Positions 33,409 to 46,102 of a DNA stretch of 64,000 nucleotides are shown piece after piece. Each line of letters starts with the position of its first letter. Positions within the stretch are counted from its first letter, which is position 1. This stretch comes from Verpa conica. Lineage: Eukaryota; Ascomycota; Pezizomycetes; Pezizales; Morchellaceae. Under the pieces are notes generated by a model, which was given only the letters and a program-made list of their open reading frames with translations, was not told the DNA's origin and searched no databases. The translations under genes were made by a program, and so were the position numbers. The stretch covers positions 1,322,898 through 1,386,897 of the forward strand of contig JAUFSD010000020.1 in NCBI GenBank assembly GCA_033030425.1. Reading direction: 5' to 3'.

Positions 33409-34080
33409 GGCACTTCTTCTTTGGAAGAGGAGAGAATTGAATGTAACATATGATGATTCTCTTCTCTCATCACCATGAGAGAAGATACATACAGTCCCTA
33501 GACAGATATGTTCGTGATGGGGTTTCAGGTGAAACAGCGCACGGCTCCTGAAGGAAGGCCTAAAATCGGCCTCACTCAGAAAATTTACTGTAAAACAAGT
33601 ATATATATAAAAAATACAGTACTTGAGATGTGGATAGCTGAGATCAAACATATTATTTAGAAATTTTTTTCAGGGTTTGATCTTATCTGGTTCTTTTTTA
33701 AAATAATTTTGAACTGTGCTTAAAACTGCCAGTTTTTCCGCCGAGCCTAATTTCCACACTACTTAAAGGGCCAAAACACCATCTAAAGTGCCATTTAGTA
33801 AGCTTTAAAAATTCAACAAAAGCTAAATACATACCTTAAAAAATTATTAAGGGTATAATTAAGTATTTTGAATAGTGGAGATTAAGTAAGAGTTTAAAGA
33901 GGATTTTTATCATTTTTTTTGATTTTATAATAAATGTTTTAGTACATGAAAAGAATAATGTCGTCACCTGAGACCGCATCACGAACATATCTGTCTAGGG
34001 ACTGTATATGTAACTATTAGCGTGCCAAGTCTCCCAAACGAGCCACTTGCGCCTCAGCGCCACATCATGGCATGACACCT
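33409..34080 (-). repeat. Dispersed repeat, copy 2, split by a MITE
   Basis: The left part (GGCACTTCTTCTTTGGAAGA and following) and the right part (GCGTGCCAAG, GAGCCACTTGCGCCTCAGCG, CCACATCATGG) are the reverse complement of the copies at 23225 and 38443. They are parted by the 513-bp element at 33492-34004. Confidence 0.75.
33492..34004. mobile_element. 513-bp MITE with ends like the 12-kb transposon
   Basis: The left end is CAGTCCCTAGACAGATATGT followed by TCGTGATG, and the right end is its inverse. TA flanks both sides. The interior is AT-rich and non-coding. The ends share CAGTC and CAGA-ATGTTCGTGAT with the terminal repeats at 9851 and 21991, so the same or a related transposase may move it. 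Insertion into a known dispersed repeat confirms the borders. Confidence 0.85.
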
Positions 34081-37000
34081 CGTCTATGCAGTAGAGTCTA
34101 GGCTTGTCGCCAGGAATTATTGATCGTCTCCTACTAGTGTAGGGCCGGCCCCTCACTAAGATGCTGGGTGAGTCCTTTTGCAGAGTTATACGCTCTTATT
34201 CTCTCCTGGACTTTCTCCTCTATTCTTGCTTTAAGGGTAGGGTGCGCTGATAATTTTACGCGTGGGCTGTTTAGTCTCCCTCTATTGTGATCTGAAACAA
34301 TCATGATTCAGCTGGAATAACCACCTATAGAACTAATTTTCAGATCTATAATCCGCATAGAGTTGGTACAATTCAAAGCCGACAGATGTTCGGGCGCGAC
34401 TTCCAAAGTGCGACCAGTCGTCTGTTCGTCTTTGATATAAAGTTAAGATATTTTCTTAAGAAAGCACAAAATAGTCTTAATATAACCAGCGAGTAATGGC
34501 ATAGAAATCATGGATCTCCGAGAGATAAAGATACAGCCATGATAGTCATTAATCTAGGGGAGCTGGAATCAAGTTTCTAGCTGTTTGGCGGGGTCTATAG
34601 CTTCTCTACAACTTAGTAAGAATTGACGGATAATGAGATCCACCCCACAAGAACCCCTAGCTAGAGTCCGCATTATAATGGGTAATTCTAACCCGCATCC
34701 ATATCAGTTTACATCATCGCGTACACTTCTCAGACTACTATAATATTTTATATATAATAGAATTATTCCCCCGTTGGGGTTACTGAATCATCCCTCACAA
34801 ACTACATCACGGAATCTGCAGGAGTCTGGCCCTCGCTCGAGTAGCCACTCAAATATGAGCATAACTATTACCACCACCTCCTAGGATGTCTTCTTTATAA
34901 TATACAGCATCGTGACCCTACTATGCAAGTCAAAAGTCAATATCACCAGTAGAGTGGTTACATTGCTGCTAAAAACGTGTGTCGCCCGTTAAAATGATCG
35001 AGTGTTATTGGTGTCTTACATGATCACCGGTATGACCGCCTCGCTGAGAGCGGACATGGTAATATTCATAATAACAAATGGGACGGAGAAGATTTCATAA
35101 CGCACAATTCATTGGTCAACATGTGTTCTGGTGGTCCGGCAATCGCACGACTGCCTTTTGGGGATTCATACTTCAGCAATAGAGGTTTGATACTGTGTAT
35201 CGCAATCACGACAGCCCAAAAGTCTTATCAATTCAGCCCTTACTAGGATCTAAGCCATACAGGGCGCTTAGTCAGGTTATTTATACACTGCCTAATCCTT
35301 ACCACCACCGAAATCCCGCTACCTTGCCCCCTTCTATATCACACTTTCTACCCTGATACTAACTATAGCAAAACCATGATTACTTTCCTACCCCCTATGA
35401 TTTAGTTCTCAAAATTACCCTCACTGAGTATTTCTATCCTCGTCGGCTCCCGAGCGAAAAGTCCATGTACTTACGATTGATTCATTCATTCCCGAGCGAA
35501 ACCCATATAGGGTTAGGGCTAACACTCCACGCATCAGTACTACACACCAACGCTGATAGTACGTATATAGTAATCTGATAAATACATGCAGTAGAGACGA
35601 ATAGTCTCATTTTTTGGCCTATAATATATATGTACCCTATAGTGGATAGCATCATTGGCCGAATTCGCTTTCCGTCATGAATAGGACACCACTTTATTAT
35701 ATTTTCAAATTAGCTAATGTCTCTTATATAAAACCTATACAAACACAGTATTTAGATTTCCTGTCATGGAAAAGGAGTAGGTTATCTAGACGCAAACCTA
35801 GAAGAGCTCAAGTAAATTTTATTTTAATAAGGTAAAAATACGCTAATCAAAAAAATCACACAGCCCCACTGAACAGATTCTGAACTTGAGTACTGGAGAA
35901 TAGCACATAAATGCCTAGTATCTCATAGAGACCCCTCTTATTTATGCCAACTAATTGCCTACGTAGTTTACCTATTAGATAATGAAACCCACTATATGGA
36001 ATAGTTACCCATATGTCCAGTAATCACATTCGTTCACTATATTCTCCTCAAAACCTCAGCGACCGCCGTCACAGGAGTCAGTGGTTGGTGAATAGTGAAT
36101 AGTGGTTGGAGGCAAGCACACGGGAGACGCGTTGTTATACTGGTCTGTGGACGCGACTTGCACGGTTCTCGGCGCTGGGTCCCAAGCAGCCGCGGCTACT
36201 ATTTCCGCACACAGAAAGGAGGACCTTCGGGCGTCCTGGCGGTAAATCAGCCATGTGGTATGAATAAATGGCAGTCCCCAGTTGAAAGAGAGATACGCAG
36301 GGTAGCCCTACAAGAGTTGAGATTAGCCAATTATAATTCTAGGACGACTACTGAGTTTTTTAAGCGAGATGTAGGCCTGTATGATTATTGTAGGGACAAA
36401 CATCTCTGCTGCAAGGGCGCTAGCCGAGCATCGGTATGGCTAAACACCCACCATCTCAAACCACCTGTCCGCCGAGCCTCCTTTGCTCATCCAGACAATC
36501 GCTGAAGACATAGCCCACCATATACTTCTAGGTTGGGGTAAGGTTCTTTGTTCCGTGTACCTTGATCCTGTTCTGGCGGGGCGCACGCTTCAGCTACGGA
36601 TACCACCGTCTCGGGCCTTAGTAGCACCCAACAGCTCTATTACCTAGGTGCGTATGTAAAAATCGAAGTGATCCCACATAAACCTACCCTAATCCCAAGA
36701 TCTGCCTATCATTATACCTCTATCCCAGACCTCACCAGCATCTTAGCCATGGAAGGCCGTGGTGACAACTGGTTCGCTATGCATATCAAGAATAATTCGG
36801 GTTCCGCGGCCCTTGTTTAGGAAGCGCTCTGCGTACGTGGGAAGTTCTACTCATGGCAACAAAGCGGCTAATATAACAGGTAACGATGCCACAGAACCTA
36901 GATTCTCAACGGGGGCTTAAGGTGGATTTGTACCTGTGACAAAGGTACAGGGCCATTGGGGTTGGATGGATATATGTGGTTAAATATTGGTAACGAACCA

Positions 37001-38442
37001 TTTGTAAGATTTCCTGGGACTGCCCAGGCGGAAGTGAGATTATTATTTGTTTCATGAATCCCGAACTGGTGGTGCCAGGTTATACCTTCAAATACGGCAG
37101 TACTAGGAGTACAACGAGGGCACTTGGAGAGGCTGATATAGTTATAAAGTACGCAAGCTCTCTTCTAACCTCACTTATGATTTATTATTATTATTATTCT
37201 CTGCTAACCTCTCCTATCTGTGGTACACTTACTATGAATGTTAGGGGAAAGTTTTACTTGCTAGGGGTTAGGTTCAATAATGAGGAGGTGAATTAAACTG
37301 GGTACTGGCCAGTGGATTAGGTTAGAAATTAGTTATGGATCACCGATGCATTAGCCATAATTGTCTACCATATCACCCGTTACACAAGCGTCTTCCCAGA
37401 TTATGGGACAGCCGACACTAGCCTTATTCTTTCTGTGCACTGCTGAATACACAGAGTTCAAGGACATGCTAACCCCCTAACGTGACCCTAACCATCCACC
37501 GTGTTTTTGTTTTTTGTTGGGTGAACCCACAACCACCAAATATAGCCAAAGACATAGTGAAACCCCTGTCTAAGACCTTCTCTACCCCCTAGTCTAGTAG
37601 GCAAGGAGCTAGGGTAATCTCGAGCGCGGCGGCCCTCGATAGTCGACTCCACCCTCCGGACCAGCAAAAGTCAGCGGGGAAAGGTGGGGGGTTGGTATAA
37701 GATGATTTTTGCACTGCTATGAGTGTAGAGACAGTACTATTAGGGAGGTTTTTATAGTGGTGTATAGTATAGTAGTGTATTATGTATCATAATAATAAAT
37801 GCGCTAGTCAGAAAATCTAATAATGACTACAATATATAAACTTCTTATCCTTAAAGAATCTCTAATACCTCTAAAAAATAAAATATAGTAATAGACATAT
37901 ATGCAAATAGTCTCTACATAGCATATGATAAATATAAGGGTATACTATTTATCACCTTTTAACTTGCTTTAGTCAATTATACAACCTAGGCGCGCTATAA
38001 TACTATAAACCTACTTATGATTAATTCATTCATTCAATCCTATAAACTTGTAGGTTCAGGAGGGAGAAAGCGAGTGCTTTTCCATGTCTAGATCTATATC
38101 CACTTAGCCTGCCCCCTACAAATATACTGCTATACACCATCATGAAAGCTCCCTCAGCAATACTACCTATCTCTATATCTACAATGATATAAAAGATATT
38201 TTATAGCACTTTCCTAATTTCTCCCCGGGATTTTTACAGGCCTGGTAAGTGGAGCCGACCGTGGAGCGCCGCCATGACCCAGAAGCTTACCCTACCTACA
38301 AGAATATGGGGTGAAGAGGGTACTAGCCAGAGGTTTCGCTGTGCCTTTGGCAATATTTGGGGTTGGGCATTGCGGAGGCTATTTGGCTCAAATGCCAGCT
38401 GGCATCGGAAACGCTTTCTCGCTTAAAAGTATATCTTTGCTA
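34081..38442. other. Gene-poor region
   Basis: I could not support a gene over 4.3 kb. The longest frame (36095-36505, plus, 136 codons) has a Cys-containing segment (DYCRDKHLCCKGAS) but no known domain. A frame at 37054-37296 lacks features. Much of the rest is AT-rich. A TAGGGTTAGGG block occurs near 35,510. Confidence 0.4.
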
Positions 38443-38708
38443 GGTGCCATGTCATGATGTGGCGCTGAGGTGTAGGTGGCTCATATGTGGGGCTTGGCGC
38501 TGCAGGCTGTTCCGTGTTGTTTTGACTAATGATCTACCAATCGAAGATATCATGATGATCTGGTTGTGACCTGGTGGTCACGGAGCTATTTATCTACATC
38601 ACTAGCATCATCAGCTAGCGCTGTGCCACAGCGCTGTAGCAGTTACATATCTTTTCTCATGAGACAATCAAAATTACATTCAATTCTCTCCTCTTCCAAA
38701 GAAGATCA
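38443..38708 (+). repeat. Dispersed repeat, copy 3
   Basis: It starts around GTGCCATGTCATGATGTGGC, includes GGTGGCTCATATGTGGGGCTTGG, and ends at ATTACATTCAATTCTCTCCT and CTTCCAAAGAAGATC. This is the same order as copies 1 and 2, with a longer middle that contains short inverted repeats (GCGCTGTGCCACAGCGC). Confidence 0.7.
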
Positions 38709-39209
38709 GGTGTAATACCCGCCTCGGTCCTTAAGATTCGATGAGGGAATTATGATCAATGCCCTATTGTAGCATGCTGACTCAAAGAATGTGATGATCA
38801 TAATGATCAAAGAAAGAGAGGCTCTAGCTCATATGTGTGCCAACGTGAGCGTCCCGTGACACCAAGGCTCCCATCTTTGTTGATTAGTCATCGATGACGT
38901 AGATTAGAAGGGGATCTGGACTAACTCGGAAGAGGAACATACAAGAGAAGTAGAAAGACTACTTCTCCTCGAGTTGCTCCTCGAATGAAATAACTTGGTT
39001 AAAAGAATCATAACAAGACTTTATCTCTTCTATAGCCGGGCGCAATTCCAGGTTGCTCCACCAATCCTACTGTAGTCCGTGTAATAATGCTATTAGAAAG
39101 TAACTACCTATCGCCGTGGATTGTAAGGATATTCGCTCTATATAACTTGAGCCTCAGTACCAAGTTGTAAATCTCCTATTCCTGCCTATCAAGAACCTTA
39201 AATGGAACC
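38709..39209. other. intergenic
   Basis: No gene or structured repeat was recognised. Confidence 0.45.
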
Positions 39210-39384
39210 TGCTAGAATAACACAGCAATGCGTCTTGGCAATCTGAATTACAACGTAAAGACCAAATGGATTCCTCTGAACCTCTTATAATGCTTAGGGC
39301 TAGAGATACTCAGGTCATATGCACCTATATGCGGACCTAGTCGATTCTCAAAACGCCATGAAATTATGAGTATAGTACCATGTA
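39210..39384. repeat. Partial, diverged copy of the 42322 MITE
   Basis: ATAACACAGCAATGCGTCTTGG and the right-hand ATGCGGACCTAGTCGATTCT resemble the MITE at 42322-42558 but with many changes. The left terminal repeat was not found. Confidence 0.55.
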
Positions 39385-40292
39385 GCCCTGATTATTATCG
39401 TACTAGGGGGCTATTTGTTTCCTTTTGCAGGACATACACCTACCTCGCTATATTTTAGCTTCATCCCCACCCAATATTTTGTGGTCTTATGACCGCCTAG
39501 TGCTTTTCAGTCTGCCCCTTATTCCCAGCAGTTATTAATTAATTTTTACGCTTAGGAAATACCAGAGTTCTAGAGGGCGGGCGTATACTAGTTTTTTTTT
39601 TCGTTGTTACGGGAGTCCTAGCGTAGGAACGCACATAGTGGGTACTGAAACATGGGACAGGCGTTATTCAGCGAGATGCCAATTGTATTTGCTCTTTATA
39701 TTTTTATTTTCTTACTTCTTGCTACCTAATGGACGGCTGTACTGACCGGTATAGTAGAATATTTATAGGAGGATATAATTTCGACAGAAACTGCGTATTT
39801 CAAAAGCTAGATAATTATATCACGTGACAATAAAATTATCGTTCTCAACCCTAACCCTCTGGGTTAGCGGGTCTCCCGTCTCCCTCTTCTCCTTCCTTTC
39901 CTCCTGTATAATACATAATCGGTAAATTATTTGATCAATCAGATGGTAATATTGCTTATGAACTGACTGTTGGGACTAGTATAGCTTTGATCACATCTCA
40001 ATTCAGTAAGGCAGGCCGTGGCAAAAATCTATACCTTTCATTTGAATTGATGAATAGAACGTAAATTGCCTGTTTCATTCTATTGAATCACCTAGCGTTC
40101 TATTTAATATCTAATTTCAATGTCGCTGTAAAAGATATCTAAACCGGTTATCCTCACGGCGTTTAGTCCTATTTAAAGGTGGATGTAACATATATAACAT
40201 AGGTAGTTCTCTGTAGCGAGCTAAATGAAGACTATGATTCCCAATATACAAAATAGTTTGCTTCGATCAGTTTGTCAAAAACCTCCTTTCGC
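39385..40292. other. intergenic
   Basis: AT-rich, no gene recognised. A short telomere-like CAACCCTAACCCTC lies near 39,850. Confidence 0.45.
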
Positions 40293-41713
40293 CTATATCA
40301 AGTAATAGCCAGCCTTGTTTGCTCGCTCGCGAGGCACCTCCGTCGTGTACATGACTCCCTGTAAATACGTAACCCCCCTTTGTGGTCCGGCTGTTTCGTA
40401 GGAACGCTGGGAGGTTCGCGGGTAGAAATTATCTATACTGGTGATGCGAGAATTCGTAATGTCGGAGGTAAACGGTCCCAAGTCATTCTGCTTGTAATAC
40501 TGCCGCCATTTATTTTCAACTACGGATTCTGCCTCACGTAGCATGAGGACCAGGGCAATAGATGTTCTCTTGAACCCTTCATCGTTAAAGGAGCGATACC
40601 TGACCATCTGCAAGTGCGTTCCATTGATAGGGACTTCTTCTGCATTTATAGCGCCTGGTATGACGGCCGAGTATTTGGGTACTATCTGTAGTAGTTTAGA
40701 ATATAAAAATAAAGGAAGCATAATTAAGGCTTACCATTATTGAACCAAATGGGGTTATAGTTTCGTTTGTTTCATAAAAGAACTTTGTCTTGAACTGGCT
40801 GCTGATAGCATTATACTGGCATGTCTCTTTCATGAGCATCTCGGAATTCATCTCCAGATGCTTTAATAGTTTTTTATTGGTAATAACGAAAACTGAAGCG
40901 ATATTGGCAAGGAACTTGCCCATAGCAACACCATTTCCCCCTTGGTGGGGAGTTCCGTAGTAAAGTATTCCATATGTTGAGAGGTGAATTGACTTGTGCT
41001 CCTTCAGGTGGCTTTCACTAGCTGTATTTGCATGTATCAATGCCTAAAGGCTGTTAGCCTCTGATAGCCGGGAATGAGGGAGTTACGTACGATCTTACAA
41101 ATGATTCCCCCTAAGCTATGCGCGACAAAGATGATGGGTCTCCTATCAGTCTACCATTTCCTATTAGAAGAAATAATAACTAATATCCTTTCAGTCACCT
41201 TTCAGTCAACCTTTCCAATAACTTACCTTCGTAAAATCCCTATATGAGCTTAAGTCACTCACTAATGCTATACCATGGTCGTGTAGATGTTGCTGGGACA
41301 CGAAGCCATGGGTCCTAGCATCATAGCCAAATGTGAAAATGCGAGCGTTTGGAATCTTGTTCGGTAATAGGTGTTTGAGCCAGTTAACCCCATTGTCAGC
41401 AGTCCAAGTATTTTCACGGTGGCCATTGAGTCCATGCACTGCTACAATACTACAGACATATTTAGTGATTGAGCTACCATATAGGTTTATGGAGAAAGCT
41501 GATATAGTTGCAGTAGGATCTAGGTCTACCCTTGCCACCGTTTCTTCTTGGTTATAGTGTAAAAGAATAGGATAGTTGCTGTATCTTGGTCAGGGCTTCT
41601 AGGAATACTTACTCTACAATTGGGTCGACTCCAGGCGATAGTTCTTTTAGACCAAACGCTGCATGGTCGACTTCAGAGTCATCATGTATCAGTGTCCCCT
41701 GGGCCTGAGGCAT
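40293..41713 (-). CDS. Stand-alone alpha/beta-hydrolase of the NLR-associated type
   Basis: Proposed exons are 41713-41613, 41530-41227, 41142-41091, 41043-40735 and 40685-40293. The fold is the lipase-like domain often found in front of fungal NB-ARC/NACHT proteins: AFGLKEL, SIVAVHGLNGH (oxyanion region), WLKHLLPNKIPNARIFTFGY, the nucleophile elbow FVAHSLGG, and YGILYYGTPHQGG. After IVPKYSAVIPGAI it runs on for only about 110 residues and stops, so the ATPase and repeat domains seen in the paralogous domain of the gene at 46.1-59.3 kb are absent. The join between the second and third exons is out of phase by my reading, so there may be a frameshift, an undetected splice site or decay. Substrate unknown; a role in self/non-self signalling is inferred from family context. 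Confidence 0.7.
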
Positions 41714-42321
41714 TATTAATAAGCGAATATATGGGGAAAAGAAGAAATACCTTGTTGCTTGTGGGTGTGTTCTTCCGGAGGATTCGTCTTAACATTATCA
41801 CGATTTAGGGGTCTTTTGTACTGTAGCGCTCGGCCGGACGGTTATAAATGTTGGAGATATTGAGCTTCCCGAGGTGGATATACCCGTTGCGCTGAGGTGC
41901 TTTTAACTAAAACTAGCGTATGGTAAAATACAGGTATAGCGAATATGGGTAGAAAGGTTTATCTATATTATTACTTACCGACCGTTTGTTGAACTTTCCT
42001 GGGTATCATTCTGCTGGGGGCTTCTGCGTAGAATCGTCCATGGGGTCAGCGCTCGATCATTATAGGCACTAAGCCTAGGTGGGAAGGTGGGGATGAAACT
42101 GTCCACTCCATCATAGATGCATATTGTGGCTTTCTCGGGGCAGGTAAGAAGTACCAGGCAATGCAAGTTTTGGACAGGGAGCTTGTACTCACAGTAGGGA
42201 ACCTGAATATGCAAGTGTCGAATGCAAGGATTTTTGTTGGAGGCTATACCTCATGCAGGTGGAGGGCCTCTATCAATTGGTGAGAGTAAGACTTGCATTT
42301 TAGGGTTCTTTATCCCCACTA
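41714..42321. other. intergenic
   Basis: A minus frame at 41975-42214 has no features. Nothing else was recognised. Confidence 0.45.
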
Positions 42322-42558
42322 CTCGTAAACCGCTGACGTTTTTAGAATGGACCGGGTCCGCATCTAGGTGCATATGATTGTTAGCCCAGTAGATACCGCC
42401 CAAATAACACAACAGTGTGTCTTGGCGACTGTTCAGGAAGAATCTAAAAAAAATATATTGGCTCTACACTGGGGTAAGGGGAATTTTGTATGTTTAGGTA
42501 GGTCATCTGCACTCATATGCGGACCCGGTCGATTCTAAAAACGTCAGCGGTTTACGAG
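42322..42558. mobile_element. 237-bp MITE with long inverted ends
   Basis: The left end CTCGTAAACCGCTGACGTTT and the right end are inverse copies with about one mismatch over the first 42 bases. TA lies on both outer sides. There is no coding capacity. A decayed relative lies at about 39.2-39.4 kb. Confidence 0.85.
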
Positions 42559-45500
42559 TATGGGTATTCGGGTGACTTGCATTGTCCGGTACATCTCGCC
42601 CGCATAGTGCAGGTTACATATCTGGCTCTATCCATAGGAAGATGTACAACACACTCGCAGAAAGCTCGTAGCCTACCGCATATAATGTTCGGCTAGCGCC
42701 TGTCGCGTGTCATATAGGTCACGTGGTGCCAAGGATCGTGCGCACAATCATATTCACCTAGTAAAAGAACAAAATAGTGGCCATAGGCAGGGTTTGAGAT
42801 GACACGGTACGAGGCGTACTGAGTTAATGGATCAGAAACGTAAATTTTACACCCATAAGTATACCTGAGTGGTTCATTCTAGTTCTTCTAGCAGCGGATA
42901 TAGGATAAGAGTTCGACAACTGTAGCCAACTGAAGTGTAGATTACAGGATCTGGCATGGGGTTGTCTAGAGTCTAGGTTTCCTCCGCTTCGTTTTTTCGT
43001 ATCGCCGATCAGCGGAGATTCTTGGTCAAGCCGATCAAACTGTTCGCTGTTGACAGCTACTAGGGGCTAGGAGTATGCAAATGATATCGGTTTCACATTA
43101 TTGCATTAAACGATAACTGCGCTGTCACTACCGCTGGTAAATTAGAATCTTCTATATTTATGACTTGGTTATCTACTGGTTATAGTGCCACACTGACAGG
43201 TCTCAATATCCACATGAGATCTCTTGTGTTTCTATGTGCGCCTTACCAAAGACTTGGCAGAATATTGTTGGGCAGACTTATCAAGATGCCCTCATCTAGT
43301 CTAGTTTTGAATGAAAAACCTGGCGATTGTGGACTATGCAGGATTGGAAGAGTATGAGTGGTTCTGAAAGTCCGCTATTTATAGGCCTTGTGGACAAATT
43401 CACCAGCACCTAGATGAATGTCTAACTAGATACAATTGCATCTATCTCACCTTAGGCATAAAGAAAGTGGCTAAGGTCATGGGTCTTACTATAATTATGG
43501 TCTAATTGTATCTTTAATAAGGATACAGCATAGCAATAGATGTTCCTGTTCGATTCCCGCTCAAATACAGATTGGTAACTCTGGGCCTATGTAGAAAAAG
43601 CCCTATTCTCAGTCCACGCAGTAAACCTACTATGGTCTCTGGTAGAGTTAATGCGGTGCACTACTCAGGGGTTTGATTCGCCTTTTGATGTCTTCAGCAA
43701 AGATTGAATACTGTATAACCTTACGGGGTTCGACGCTAGAACAGCCAGGGGCCGCGGAGGTTTTGCCACCAGGCCAAGGAACATACATCTATATGAAATG
43801 AAACTGTTTTATTTTTCATTTAATGTGTTGAACAATGTGCAAAAACAGATATTAACCCCGACCACAGCGGTTCGAATTTTGTAAGATAATACGGTAGTGA
43901 GCACTGACCACAGATCCTTGCTTGCTGACCCTTCTTCTGAAATAATTTTGTAAGATATCATACAAGGAGTGAGTAGAGTACTGGAATTGATACCGCATAA
44001 GGTCGCTGTTATTTATGCGTTGGGATAATGCAGTACTTAACGCGCGTGAATCCCTGTTCTCGCAGTGGTATCTGAATATGCAGATATTGGGTACAGGGGG
44101 TTTGTTTGCAGGTAACACCTCTAGCGAGTAAGATACACAATAATTGGTTACAGTTAGGGTCGCATGTCGAGGTTCGTCATTCCTCCTTTGAGTCATAAAA
44201 GAAGAATGTTATACTCTCATAAGCTCAAAACAGTGATGAAGGAAGCATTATCCGCTCCTGCCTTATCCAACCTGTTTATTGCAATTTCGGTTAGTCTCGG
44301 TTTTCTACAGCCTCCGGCAAGGTTATTGCAGGAACATGGTGTTCGGGGTCCATGAGATCTATTGGTCTTTCAGACTCTCTTGTAATGAGTATTGGCTATA
44401 GTAAACCTGTTCATCAATGCTTTTTTCTACAATATTCTTGCTGGAGGCTGTAGTGTATTACTTTCCAGCGGACGGTAAAAAGGATCGGAAGGTGCGAGAC
44501 ACGAGAATCGGTGTTCCTATTTGTTCTTTAGAGTTTTGGTAAATATTCTAATAGTATAATTGGCGACAAGACTCTTTTAGCAGACCCTGATTCATCGAAC
44601 TCTTTGCCGTACACTGTATGGAGCAATTAGTAGGGCGAAAAAAGAAATATAGTGGTGTGTGCGATTTAGTTTCATGCGCAGCCCCGTACTTAGATAGAGC
44701 GTGTGATGTGTTTTTGCGCAGCCCCGTACTCTTAGTACCTATTATAGAAGAGGTAGAGCATAAACCTGGCATCCTATGAGAGCAAGATACAAATGAGCCT
44801 AGGTACAGCCTCTGGCAGAATTATTCTGGAAACAGGGATTATCGAGCAGGGGCTTCCAGCCAATGCTATTGTCCAAACCTTCATCAAAAACGTAGAAGAC
44901 GAATTATCTTGCGCGCCACATTTCCACAATAATTCTACCGGGAGCTGTATATTTCGGGCACTTCTCAGAGTAGGTAACTAAATCGCTAATCTCATCTGAC
45001 AAAGTAAAGTCGATGAACAAGCACTGGGTCCCACAGACTTGTCGGCATATCTGGTGGCGGAAAATAATGATAGATCGATGATATGTAGAGGAATGGGGTC
45101 TATAGGTGATAATAACTAGCCGAAATCTCCAGATACCTGCTAAGTGGATGGTGAAAATATTACACCTGTATGTGATAGGGTAGATGGTTATACACACACA
45201 TGTGGCTACCTGTAGCATGGGCTGATACAGTCCCGTCACCTAGGGGGCCCGTCGCGGTATGCAGTCATCTGCGATCCAGCCTAATTCATGGCCGGAAACC
45301 TACATGGTACACTGTGTCCGGTGGTAGCAAGAGTGCGGGGCACTAGCTACAGCACAACCAGATAGTTGCAAATAAATTTCATAGCTCTTAGCTGGCATTT
45401 GGTCACCTCTCGCGATGCCTATAGTATCCTGGGGCGATAACAGGGGTCGCCACGTCGTTTATTCTCGAAACAGTCACTGAGCAGTTAAATTGCCCAAAAC

Positions 45501-46102
45501 ATCGGTTGATTTGGTCTTTTGTTCGTTTAGGTTAGTGTGGATATTTAGCGGGCCCGATATCATGATGGGCCCATGGTCAGTATTTGGCTCTGGGATCGGT
45601 AGAGCATAGCAGGGCAAAACAGAAAAGAAGAGAGAGGAGCCAGGGCTAGCGAATGGTTAGGGTGCTGACACTTCAGTGTATGTTCTCAGAACTAGTTGGT
45701 GCGCTACGATAATTTTAAGTACTCTGTCATTTCCAGAAGGAAGTAGTACTACACTGTCTAATACTATAGAGTATCATATAGCTTATCTCATTTTGTGGTT
45801 GAGATATGACATTGTATTAAGCAAATTCTAGAAGTACTTGAGGGGTAGACCTGGTGGGGTACTTTCATATGCATGTTTGATCGTGGTAGCACTAGACGTA
45901 ATAAACTAGCACCTGCATGAATTCCTTGTCCCATGGTGCAGATTATTGACGTAACATCTTACAGACTACGTTGCAATGGTATCTTGGTAGGAGTTACTAT
46001 TTTACTATACTTGGTATACTTAAATATGGCGTTTCCGTTCGATCGATACCCTTCAAACATCATCACAACCCCCATCTCGTCTATTTCTCATATATCAGAA
46101 CA
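42559..46102. other. Gene-poor region upstream of the giant gene
   Basis: No supported gene in 3.5 kb. Two nearby copies of GCGCAGCCCCGTACT lie near 44.68 and 44.72 kb. An inverted pair (CTACAGCCTCCGGCAA against TTGCTGGAGGCTGTAG) lies around 44.31 and 44.44 kb. A tRNA-like GTTCGATTCC at 43,549 has no partner acceptor stem, so I do not call a tRNA. Confidence 0.4.

Noticed and set aside
33360..33651. 95-codon minus frame at 33364-33651
   Set aside because: It lies across a dispersed repeat and the MITE end, so it is not a gene.
43540..43575. Possible tRNA T-arm (GTTCGATTCCCGCTC)
   Set aside because: No matching GAGCGGG acceptor strand or anticodon arm lies at the right distance.
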